64,000 bases of DNA from Armillaria gallica. Taxonomy: Eukaryota > Basidiomycota > Agaricomycetes > Agaricales > Physalacriaceae. Positions 33,191-43,239 of this stretch are shown here, one piece after another; positions within the stretch are counted from its first letter, which is position 1, and the number at the start of each line of letters is the position of its first letter. Below the pieces are notes generated by a model. The model worked only from the letters and a program-made list of their open reading frames with translations. It did not search any database and was not told the DNA's origin. The stretch lies in contig JBANDB010000001.1 of assembly GCA_037576215.1 (NCBI GenBank), positions 496,001-560,000 of the forward strand, written 5' to 3'. The position numbers and the translations under genes are program-made.

Positions 33191-34842
33191 TGATGAGCCT
33201 AAGACTTCCATGGCAACGGCAACACCAACTCAGAATGAGATTGGATAATTAACGTAGTAGCACGGCAATCAAGGCAATCATGTGTGCAAGTGGTTCGGGG
33301 CATCTCCGTGCAGTAGAACAATTCCTCTATATGCAAGAATACACTGCAACTTTAAGTCTGCGAAGTAGTACTGCTTGGTAGTCGAGTACTAGATGTGAAG
33401 GCTATAAGCCGGTAGGGTTCTCTCGAAGTGAGAGGGAACAGAAGCAGGTATGACATGAATACCACAAATCCATATGCGCAAATGCGAGACAAGACTAGAA
33501 AATGTCGCTCGATGGTAATTGGAGTGGGGTGAACGATGGGGAATAGACTAAATGGTTGGCAATAGTCTATGGGTGATCAAGGCGACGAGAAAATGGCATG
33601 GGGACTGTGAGTGGCAAAATAAATGTGGAATGAGGTGCTGAGGGTGGACTGGTGAGAGAAAACATTGAACTATGAAAACTTGGCGATGATACTGGTCCTA
33701 TACGATGTGAGGGTGCTGAGTTGATGTTGAAACTGGTCTGGTACTGAAACGATCCTATCCTATGTCAAAACTAACCTTCAAGTCCACTTGAGGGACTGAT
33801 ACTATATGAAAACTGGCTGAAACTGATCCTAAGTCTGCTCTGAGACTACCCAAATGGGCGACAATAACGATGGCGAAAGAGAAATGGTAAAAACTCCAAT
33901 GGTGTGAAAGTGAAACGATGATGGCCTATAAAAGATAACGGGGTGAGGTATAGCATGGCGATCACATATTGGCACAGTATGAGCATGCACCAATAGTGTT
34001 AAGAGCAAAGGACTCTTCACAGTTAAAAACCGTGGGATAACTCTGGTGAGCTCAAGAGTTGATGTGCAATCAAGAATATGCTGGGGTAAACTGTATATTG
34101 CCATAGAATGGTGAATAGACATGGTTTACTGGTGATAGACTAGTGTGTGACGATAATTGACATAGTCTGGGGTCAACTAGAGATGAACTGTCTTGAACTA
34201 TGTTTTCTAACTAGTTTTTATACTACAAGTACAAAGTTATAAATAGAGTAAATACACGAGACTTAGTAAGGCTGTAAGGTCTTGGCTTTGTAAAAATCGG
34301 AGGAAACATATGGTACTTTGTCTTCTAAAGTAACAGCAACTCGTCAACGTTGCCGCGTATGGATGCGAACCGTATGGGGTCATTGAGCGATGCACAAATT
34401 GTTAGGTGCTGTTTAGCTGTGGATTACTTGAGCGATAGTCATTGGGCTGAGGAATACACATGGGGCAACATTTTCTTGAGGCCTTGGCAAAGTAACAGCC
34501 TTAGTAAACATGGTCTGTAGTTGCCATAGCTGGGAGGGTAATTATGTCATTTTTATTAAGTGATCAATGAGCACATCAACTAGGTGCTTCTGAGTGATGC
34601 ATCAATTCTGTATTGGGATGATTGTCAATCGAAGGTGCCTTGCTGTGATGAAGTACAGCAATTATGATGTGTGGCAAGATGGGATGGATAACAAAGCATG
34701 TAAGGAGTTGTTGCTGTAGGATAAGAGTGGTATCAGTGAGTGTGCAATCATTGGTTTTCTGAAAGGCTGTTGAAGGGACAATAGTGTTAATTAGCAGGCA
34801 AAATCCACGAATTCTGAGTGTACAGAGCCTGGAGGCTCATCA
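33191..34842 (+). mobile_element. Solo-LTR-like insertion S1 (1.65 kb)
   Basis: A 1652-bp sequence starting TGATGAGCCT and ending AGGCTCATCA, repeated in full at 40791-42463. Flanks are CCGG and CCAG, a possible 4-bp target duplication with one mismatch. It interrupts the copy D relic: flanking bases join into a continuous match to copy C near 20460. It has a TATA-like box (TTATAAATAGA, about 34237) and no conserved frame. TG...CA ends and 4-bp duplication suit a solo LTR. A terminal-inverted-repeat element is the alternative. Confidence 0.6.
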
Positions 34843-34849
34843 CCAGATC

Positions 34850-35430
34850 CCTCTTCTGGTCCTGCTGCCGGGATCATAACCCTCTAACTCACCTTCTTGA
34901 GTACACTAATCAACCCTTCTCACCATACTTCTTCCCAGATGATGCAATGGTGGTGTATTTCTTGAAAACGAGGCTGGGCAGGAGAAGCTGTGGGAAAATG
35001 CTAAAAGGAAGGCTTTTGTCATGAGACCAAGGAGTGAACAGGACATGAAGTTTCTGTGTGGACTATGGTTCGGGTGGAGAATGTCTGGGGGAGGAGAGTG
35101 AAGAATGGGATGATATCGCTACTTGGAGTGATGGGAGATAGGGAGCGTGTGCTACTCTGAACAAGATTTTGTAGTGCCAGACTTGCCCCACTCTCTCGTC
35201 CAGCTCCGGATATAAACCCACATTGCACAGCAGCAAGTTTGGTACCTCCATCAACCAAGCAGACTCTAATAAAGTGTGCTTTGTTATTTGGGTCTGGCAC
35301 GAAATTTTGCAGATCTAAACACCATCCTTTCCCAATTATGCCCTGCCTGCCTGTCTCTCAATCACACTGATCACCCTTGGTATCTCTGCGACAGACTGTG
35401 CTTTACCATTCAGGCCTGGGCTTCAGGCCT
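34850..35430 (+). pseudogene. Unrecognised relic beside HNH gene, copy D
   Basis: Inverted counterpart of 60-600, 8552-9085 and 19870-20480. It still carries GAGGCTGGGCAGGAGAAGCTG, the complement of the same motif in A-C. No conserved frame. Not recognised. Confidence 0.35.
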
Positions 35431-35788
35431 AGGGATGCTCACCATATCTGTACATACGGTGGATACGGGTACCATATATATGGGCCCATACCTGTACTGT
35501 CGGCGGTCTGAAAACCAATTTTTATGGCTGTATTTGTACAGGTATCATACGGGTAGGCCAAATTTGGGCCAATATCTGTTCTTTTTGGTATGTAATGAGT
35601 CAAATTAATGAAATGAATCATTTTAGCTATAAAACTCACCTGCCTTAGGACATCATTCTCCTTCATGACCCCCATATATGGAATAGGGTATAGGTATGGT
35701 ACGGGATATGGGCCAAACCCATACCATACTGTTGAGGCTCTTTTACCTTATGGTGTATGGCTGTAACCATATACAGTATGGTGGGCAT
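35430..35788 (+). mobile_element. Possible truncated hAT-type MITE
   Basis: Begins TAGGGATGCTCACCATA and ends TATGGTGGGCAT, inverted over about 12-15 bp with gaps. It is rich in CCATAC/GTATGG words. The right terminus seems to be missing a few bases where the duplicated relic of copy D begins, and no target duplication is visible. The TAGGGATG start is typical of hAT MITEs. Confidence 0.35.
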
Positions 35789-36240
35789 AGCGAACAACGC
35801 ATCGGCACTGTGTTTCTCGAAAATGAGGCTTCAGGAGAAGCTGTGCAAAGGAAAGGGCAAAGTCATGGTGAGTTGAATCGGACACAACATTTTTGTGTCG
35901 TTTTTGAGGAGGAGAGTGAAGATTGGAACAATATTGTTACTTGGAGTGATGGGAGATGGGAGGGGCACACTATGCTCTGAACAACATTTTGCACTGTCAG
36001 TTGTGCCCTCCACATCTGAATGCATGTCACACAGCAAGCACCCTCAGTGAATTTGGTACCTCCTCAACAAACATGCTTCAAACATGCTTTGCTGTTCAGG
36101 TTCAGCACAATGTATCCATTATGACAACCCCAATGCCACTATCAGCTGCTATCTAGAAAGAAAATACATCAATGCGGATCCAAACACTGTCCTCTCTATC
36201 ATGCCCTATCCACCCGCCCTTCAATCACCCTCTAATGACA
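35789..36240 (+). repeat. Second partial copy of the copy D relic
   Basis: A diverged duplicate of about 34960-35420 in the same orientation, with shared phrases such as ACTTGGAGTGATGGGAGAT. It includes the segment equivalent to the unit start (GCGGATCCAAACACTGTCCT). Confidence 0.55.
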
Positions 36241-36488
36241 GAAGGATATAAGTATAGACCTACAAAAGAGAGTGAGTAAGTAAGTAGCAGACACAGTAAG
36301 GTATACATACCTCAGTCGGGCACAGTGTAGGTGAAACAACTGAGGTACGTGGGTAATGATGGCTGGACTATATAGTCAATCAAGTAAGAACAGGGGGTAA
36401 GTATATATATAAGGTAAGTAAGATCAAGAAAAGATAACAGGTATATGATATGGATATCCTCCAACACATCACATGACAGAGGATCTGA
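36241..36488. other. Short AT-rich flank of E1
   Basis: Contains GTAAG-type and TA-rich simple stretches (GTAAGTAAGTAG, GTATATATATAAG). It continues after the retrotransposon nest at 63811. No gene. Confidence 0.4.
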
Positions 36489-36493
36489 GGAGG

Positions 36494-36873
36494 TGTAAGA
36501 CCCAAACTCCAATCAAAAGTAAACAACAGCTGTATCGCATTCATACAATCACCGATGGTCTCGTGAAAAATGGAGATCAAGACTTAGCAAGGAGCGCTAA
36601 GTGAGAATGAATGTGTTTTGGTATGAATAAACGTTAGCTCAAAGCTAGGGAATATACAGCTTTGAGTATACTACTTAAATACTAAAGTGAGGGTCCTAAT
36701 AATAAGTACACCGTGTTAGAAAGTGACAAACAAAATACATGGCGACCAAGTATGACTGTATAATGATGTGAAGACTCCATGGAGTTGCAGATCCTAAGGA
36801 TAAGATAAGATAAGTGTTGAAGATAAGATAAGATAAGAGGCACTTAGGTAAAGAAAATGAATAAATCATAACA
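36494..36873 (-). repeat. E1 3' LTR
   Basis: TGTAAGACC...CATAACA, 380 bp, the inverse of the LTR family at 45106 and 53144. It contains two blocks of tandem GATAA (36795-36838). A longer GATAA run accounts for most of its length difference from the 5' LTR (357 bp). The adjacent TTACCCCC on the plus strand (36874-36881) is the polypurine tract on the minus strand. Confidence 0.9.
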
Positions 36874-36908
36874 TTACCCCCTTATTAAGGCAGGCATCCT
36901 GACTGCTG

Positions 36909-39029
36909 TTATGGGATGCTGTCCAGTTCAAAGGGCAATTTAGTGTCCATTGAAGGGTCATCATGGCCTTCTAGTAACTCCCAGAGTTTATCCTCATTGT
37001 ACCACACCTTCTTGCCCATTCGTGGATCTGTATAAGACTGCCAGTTTGGGGGTTTGTTGGTGATTTGGTCTATGTGTTCTGTGAGGTACTTATCGATGAG
37101 TTCATTGATGTCCATGTTATCCTCCTGTACCCAACTGTTTGACTCCGGTCCATAGCCTTTCCACTTGACAAAGTAATCTGTTACCCAATGCCATGGTTCC
37201 CTGGCCTTTCCCCTGATCTTGCGCTCCCTACTGTTGAGGACTTTCTTGACTTTGTAGTGCTCCTCTCCATCAACAAGATCTGGCGGAGGCAGAGGTGGTT
37301 GCTCTTGGTTAGGAAATGCAGGCAGAGTGTATGGGGTGAGAAGTGCTTCATTGAATGTGGGATGAATATGCCAGTTCGTTGGAAGTTTCAGCGTGTATGC
37401 TGATGCTCCCTTTTTTGCAATGATGGTGAATGGGCCTGTTTGCTTGTCTGCAAGTTTTTTCTTTGGCCATGGGAGATTGAGGTTGGTTGTGTCAAGCCAA
37501 ACCTTGTCTCCTACTTTATACTCGACTGCAGGTTGTGTCTTCTTGTCGTACTGGGCTTTCATCTGGTCGGCAGCTTTCTTGAGCGATCATTTTGCTTCAG
37601 CGTGTATCTTTTGCATCTGCAAGATGAACATGGTCAAGGCAGGGGTTTGGAAAGGTGCTTGGGGTTTGGCTCCTGGTTGGACATTGGCATTATAGCCATA
37701 GTTGACCTCGAAGGGGCTTTTTCCCATAGCTGAATGGGTGCGGTTGTTGTGAGCAAAGGCTGCGAGTGAGAGCCATTCTACCCAGTCATCTTGGAGATGG
37801 TTGATGAAGATTCAAAGGTATTTTTCAACCTCCTGGTTGACCCGTTCCATCTGTCCATCCATCTGAGGATGATAAGTGGTGGATATGTTCATCTTGATCT
37901 GGAGTAGCCTGTAGAGGTCTTGCATGAACTTGGAGACGAACACGGTGCCTTGGTCGCTGATGATGACCTGGGGCATCCCATGTTTGGTGTATACTTCATC
38001 TCGTAGGATCTTGGCCCACCCTTCCGATGACATCTCCGTGGTACATGCAATAGGTATGATCTCCTTTGAAAAGCAGTCGATGATCATTAAGATTGCATCA
38101 TACCCCTTGCACATTGGTAGACCAGTGACCATATCAACAGAGATGTGGGTCCATGGTCGGGAAGGAATGGCATTAGGATGAAGTGGCACTGCTTTAGCTT
38201 GAGTGCTTGACTTGGTTCATTGGCATGTTTTGCATGTATGGACATAGGATTCTATGTCTTTCTTCATCTTGGGCCACCAATAGTCTTGTAAGATGAGTTC
38301 TTTGGTCTTTTCAATGCCAGGGTGTCCTGCTGTGATGTGGTCGTGAAAGGTCATGATAATTTCCTCTCGTAACACATGATCTTGGGGAACATAGATTTGG
38401 GAATCGTATAAGATTAACCTGTTCTCTAGTTTCATTCCTTGATCATGGGTGAGAGATGTGGAGACGTTCTTGTCCCATTGGTGGTGGTCGAGTGTGGCTT
38501 GCTTGATTTTGGTATGAACTTCCTCTATTGTGGGCATGACCATTGCCTGGAAGTGTTCGGGTTTGAGGATGATAACCTCATCGTTGTCCTCCTTGCCTTG
38601 TTTGTGATCTGCTCTGCAACTAAGTAAGTCGGCTTTCTTGTTTGCAGTTCCCAGTTTATGGTGGAGGGAGAAGTGGTATTCTGCCAGTTCTGTTACCCAG
38701 CAAGCTTGTCATTGGTTCAGTTTCTGGGGTTTTTGGAAATACTGGAGATTCTGATGATCTGTCCAGATTTTGAAATCTTGGGCCGCCCCCATTAGGTAGT
38801 GTCACCATTCATCAAGCGCAAGCATAATCGTGAGCAGTTCCTTGTCATAAATTTCATAATTTTGTTCCGTAACTGTGAGGGACTTGGACAGAAAAGCGAC
38901 TGGGCACCATTTTCCATCCTGTTCCTGTGACAATATGGCACCTATCGCTCCTTCGCTGGCATCCACCTTGACATGGAACTTGCCCTCCTCCGTTGGTATT
39001 ACTAGTACCACTTCTTCTGCCAAAAGTCT
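36909..39029 (-). pseudogene. E1 pol: RNase H, integrase, GPY/F and chromodomain
   Basis: Minus-strand frame with internal stops. It covers the RNase H part (KVDASEGAIGAIL, then NYEIYDKELLTIMLALDEW), the integrase zinc finger (HDHITAGHPGIEKTK...CKTCQ, 38217-38543), and the integrase core with SVDMVTGLP, ISDQGTVF and the HPQMDGQMERVNQE segment (37812-38189), giving the D, D, E residues. A GPF segment (KQTGPFTIIAKK) and a C-terminal chromodomain (DYFVKWKGYGPESNSWVQED, about 37100-37240) follow. The chromodomain probably binds methylated histone H3 and directs integration, as known for chromoviruses. The frame differs from the upstream pol part, so a frameshift lies near 39030. Confidence 0.85.
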
Positions 39030-40786
39030 TTTTTAGCTCCTCAAACACATCTTGCTGCACAGTCCCCCATCTCCATGGATCATTCCCCATCAGCTGTGTC
39101 ATGGGTTTGACGACTTTGCTGTATCCTTTGATGAAACATCTGTAGAAGTTGGTGAAGCCTAGGAATAACTGCAACTGTTGCTTCTTCATTGGTACTGGCC
39201 ACTCCGCTATGCCCTGGATCTTGACTGGGTCCATGCAGATGTTCCCTTCGCTGATGATGACTCCAAGGTATTCTGTTTCCAAAGTCTCAAACTCGCATTT
39301 CTCTGCTTTAAGGAATAGCTTGTTCTTTTATAGGACTTTCAGAACTTTGCATGTGATGTGGTGATGTTCTTTTTTGGTTTTGGACATGATTAGGATATCA
39401 TCAGGGTAGACCATGATGGCACCTGATGCGATGAGATCTTTGAAGATATCATTCATCATCCATTGGAAGGTCGCAGGGGAATTGGTAAGTCTGAAGAACA
39501 TAACCGTTGGCTCGAACAAGCCTCGGTTGGTTTTGAACACCACTTTCCACTCATCACCACTTTTGATGTATACATTGTTGTACCCCCATTGAACGTCGAA
39601 TTTGGAGAAGTACTTGGCACCCCGTAATTTGTCCATCAACTCTGAGATGAGGGGAAGTGGGTAACAGTTCTTAATCATCATCTCATTGAGTTTGTGACAA
39701 TCTTGTACTGGTCACAGCTTGCCATCCTTCTTTTTGACAAAGAAGAATGGTGAGGCCATGGGTGATTTAGATGGTCATATTTGTCCACTCAGGAGGTTCT
39801 CATCCAAGAACTTGTTGAGCTCTGCTTGTTCATTTCGATTGAGAGGGTAGACTTTGCAGTCAAGGTTGGCACTGGCATTCGGAGTTAGTTCAATGGCATG
39901 GTCCCATGTCTTTAGTTCAGAGAGTTCGTCAAAATTATCTTTGTCAAATAGGTCGTTGAAATCTCTGCACCAATCTGGGACCATTTCCTTGAACGTCTTG
40001 GTCTTTTTGTCTGCGTTTGCCTTGGCTGCAAGGTCATTCACATGATGAGCATGTATAAGGATAGCCTGTGTGAAGTCTATTGTGAGAATTGTCTCTCCCT
40101 CCTCTAGTTCCTCGTCCCACTTGTCATCTGGATCTGCATCAGGTAATACAAACAGAGTTTTACAGCATTGACATTGCGCAAATGTTAATCCTCCAGTCTT
40201 CCAATTGATGATTGGATTGTGTTGGGCTAACCAATCATGACCAAGGAAGATCTGTTTGTCACTGAGTTCCATGATGGCTAGATCTATCTGTTCTGCATGA
40301 TCTCTGATCACAAGGCAGATCTCAGCATATTTGGTAATTGAGCCTCCTTGGTTCTGAGATCCATCTGCATTGTAGACAGGGATAGGTGCAGCCATTGCAT
40401 GAGTCGGGATGTTGTGCTGTTTGATGAAGCTTCAGTTGATGGTGCTACTTGTGCATCCACTGTCTACTAATGCAGAGGTTGAGATTTGGGTAAGGTTTTC
40501 TAGGGTCTCGATTTGAACGTCAATAGCTAGGTCCTTTCCTCTGCTGCTTAGTTTGCTGATGTATCACTTTGGTTGTCATAGTTCCTTGAGCCACCAAAGT
40601 GCATTGACTCGTTCTGCCTTTTGCATTCCCTCGATCATCTCATCGACTACTTCCTTGGTGTGCACCTTGTGAACCCAATTCTTCAGGATTGCCTTTGCCT
40701 CCAACTCTGTCTTGGCTTCTACTATGCCGCACAGAGTCCACTCAGCTCCAAATGGTTGAGCCACTCATGCGGGGCCTCTCTAGCCT
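39030..40786 (-). pseudogene. E1 pol: protease and reverse transcriptase
   Basis: The protease region (about 40300-40480) contains the VDSGCTSSTIN-like site followed by PIPVYNADGSQNQGG and the FLGHDWLAQHNP segment that usually follows the protease in this group. The reverse transcriptase (39328-39730) shows [20 protein letters not shown] with the first catalytic Asp (KFDVQWGY), then [16 protein letters not shown] and YPDD. YPDD is an unusual form of the YLDD box kept by E2 and E3. Stops occur where E2 has Arg codons (for example before SFIK and YISK). The 5' side is cut by the insertion at 40791. Confidence 0.85.
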
Positions 40787-40790
40787 TCAT

Positions 40791-42463
40791 TGATGGGCCT
40801 AAGACTTTTGTGGCAATGGCAACACCAACTCAGAATGAGATTGGATAATTAATGTAGTAGCACGGCAATCAAGGCGATCATGTGTGCGAGTGGTTCGGGG
40901 CACCTCCATGCAGTAGAACAATTCCTCTATATGCAAGGATACACTGTGACTTTAAGTCTGCGAAGTAGTACTGCTTGGTAGTCGAGTACTAGATGCTAAG
41001 GCTATAAGCCGGTAGGGTTCTCTCAAAGTGAGAGGGAATGGAAGCAGGTATGATGTGAATACCATGAATCCGTATGAGAAAACGTGAAACAAGACTAGAA
41101 AACAGCACTCTATGGTAATTGGAGTGGAGTGAATGATGGAGAATAGACTAAATGGTCGGCAATAGTCTATGGGTGATCAAGGCAATGAGAAAACGGCATG
41201 GGGACTGTGAGTGGCGAAATAAACATGGAACGAGGTGCTGAGGATGGACTGGTGAGAGAAAATGTGGAACTACAAAAACTGGTGGTGATACTGGTCCTAT
41301 ACGATGTGAGGGTGCTGAGTTGATGTCGAAACTGGTCTGGTACTGAAACAATCCTATCCTATGTCAAAACTAACCTTCAAGTCCACTTGAGGGACTGATA
41401 CTATATGAAAACTTGCTGAACTGATCCTAAGTCTGCTCTGAGACTACCCAAATGGGCGACAGTAATGATGGCGAAAGTGAAACAGTAAAACTCCAATGGT
41501 GTGAAAGTGAAATGATGATGGCCTATAAAGATAACATGGGCAAGGTATAGCATGGCGATCACGTATTGGCACAGTATGAGCATGCACCAATAGTGTTAAG
41601 AGTGAAGAGCACATAGCAAAGGACTCTTCACAGTTAAAAACCGTGGGATAACTCTGGTGAGCTCAAGAGTCGATGTGCAATTGAGAATATGCTGGGGTAA
41701 ACTGTATATTGCCATAGAATGGTGAATAGATGTGGTTTACTGGTGATAGACTAGTGCGTGACGATAATTGATGTAGTCTGGGGTCAACTAGAGATGAACT
41801 GCCCTGTAACTACATTTTCTAGCTAGTTTTTATACTACAAGTACGAATTTATAAATAGAGTAAATACGCGAGACTTAGTAAGGCTGTAAGGCCTTGGCTT
41901 TGTAAAATTTGGAGGAAACATATGGTACTTTGTCTTCTAAAGTAACAGCAACTTGTTGATGTTGCTGCATATGGATGCGAACCATATGGGGTCATTGAGC
42001 GATGCATGGATCGTTGGGTGCTGTTTAGCTGTGGATTACTTGAGTGATAGTCATCGTGCTGAGGAGTATGCGTGGGGTAACATTTTCTTGAAGCCTTGGC
42101 GAAGTAACAGCCTTAGTAAACACGGTCTGTAGTTGCCGTAGCTGGGAGGGTACTCACATCAATCTCGTCATTTTCATTAAGTGATCAATGAGCATGTCAA
42201 CTAGGTGCTTCTGAGTGATGCGTCAATTCTGTATTGGGATGACTGTCAATTGAAGGTGCCTTGCCATGATGAAGCACAGCAATTATGATGTGTGGCAAGA
42301 TGGGATGGATAACAAAGCACATGAGGAGTGGTTGCTGTAGGATAAAAGTGGTATCACTGTGTGTGCAATCATTGGTTTGCTGAAAGGCCATTGAAGGGAC
42401 AGTAGCGTTAATTAGCAGGCAAAATCTGCAAATTCTGAGCATACAGAGCCTGGAGGCTCATCA
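40791..42463 (+). mobile_element. Solo-LTR-like insertion S2 (1.67 kb)
   Basis: Full second copy of 33191-34842, starting TGATGGGCCT and ending AGGCTCATCA. It is flanked by the exact 4-bp duplication TCAT (40787-40790, 42464-42467). The E2 pol sequence at 49012-49030 shows the uninterrupted target. It carries a TATA-like region (TTATAAATAGA) and no conserved coding frame. Same orientation as S1. Confidence 0.7.
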
Positions 42464-42467
42464 TCAT

Positions 42468-42787
42468 GTCAACCTGTGGGAGCTCGACTACCATTGGCGA
42501 GGTCACTGCTGTTTCTATAGGGGGTATTAATTTAGCATTCTTGCTCATCATGAAACTGGTGTCGTCTTCTTGGTCTGGAACTTCATACATACACACCTTA
42601 GGCATCTCTTGCCTCGTTTGGGCCCCTTTGTTCCTGTAGTTAGGGGTCTCTTGCATGCGGTCAGTTAAGTCCTCAGTCTTCGCCAAAGCCTCTTGATGGA
42701 TAAGGGATTTAGACTTTGGCAACTGTACGGTGATCTCTTTTACCAGAGGAGGTTTCACTGAAGCTATTCCCTCATAACTCCCTGCGA
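42468..42787 (-). pseudogene. E1 pol linker fragment
   Basis: A 116-codon minus-strand frame (42408-42758) with KPPLVKEITVQLP and SKNAKLIPPIETAVTSP, matching E2 at 48440-49000. It lies between the insertions S2 and E3 and is part of the Gag-protease linker. A segment present in E2 (about 48530-48850) is shorter here. Confidence 0.7.
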
Positions 42788-42792
42788 GGCAG

Positions 42793-43185
42793 TGTTATGG
42801 ACGGACTCAGGAATAACAAACAAGGTGACTAACGTGCACTGCCTCTCACTTTGGGCAGGGCAATAGTACCGTGGAGTTTGCTACAGCGAGGCAGTGTAAC
42901 GTTTAGACTCTGGGCTTGTTTAAGAGAAGAGTAAAGTCTGGGTGGATTTAACTTAGCTCAAAGCTAGGGTACATGGCTGAGAGCTACACTACTTATATAC
43001 TGCTTGATTTGGTTCTAATTATATACATGTTCATGTGTCCATCTGTCAAACGTTGTATGGAAGCCTGGCCATTACCAGGTGTCTGAGAGAAAATGTTGAG
43101 GTTGTGCAATCTAGCATTGGCATCTGCATGGTGTGCTGAGGTGCCGAGATGAGATAAGATAGGAAAAAGTGGAAAAATCATAACA
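42793..43185 (-). repeat. E3 3' LTR
   Basis: TGTTATGGACGG...AATCATAACA on the plus strand, 393 bp, matching 60135-60543. It contains the complement of GCTTTGAGCTAA next to a TATA-like box. TTACCCCC (43186-43193) beside it is the polypurine tract on the minus strand. Confidence 0.9.
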
Positions 43186-43239
43186 TTACCCCCTCCTTAA
43201 GACAGGCGTCCTGACTGTCATTAGGGTCCGCTCCAGTCA

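Larger units (their letters stand above)
32240..36240. repeat. Inverted partial copy D of the segment
   Basis: The reverse complement of the left part of units A-C, running from the HNH gene to the flanking unrecognised relic. The match is colinear from about 32240 to 33190, is broken by the LTR-like insertion 33191-34842, and resumes to about 35430. A second diverged copy of the last part follows at 35789-36240. Copy D is more diverged than A, B and C are from each other. Confidence 0.75.

Noticed and set aside
35696..35980. Protein gene in 35696-35980 (94 codons)
   Set aside because: It crosses from the MITE-like sequence into the duplicated relic, so the frame is accidental.
36241..36488. 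CRISPR-like or satellite array from GTAAG repeats
   Set aside because: Only short imperfect microsatellite-like runs. No regular spacer structure, and the context is eukaryotic.
33191..42463. S1 and S2 as the two LTRs of one large element spanning 33191-42463
   Set aside because: S2 lies inside the E1 pol gene with its own TCAT duplication and E1 coding continues on both sides. S1 interrupts a different sequence (copy D). They are independent insertions.
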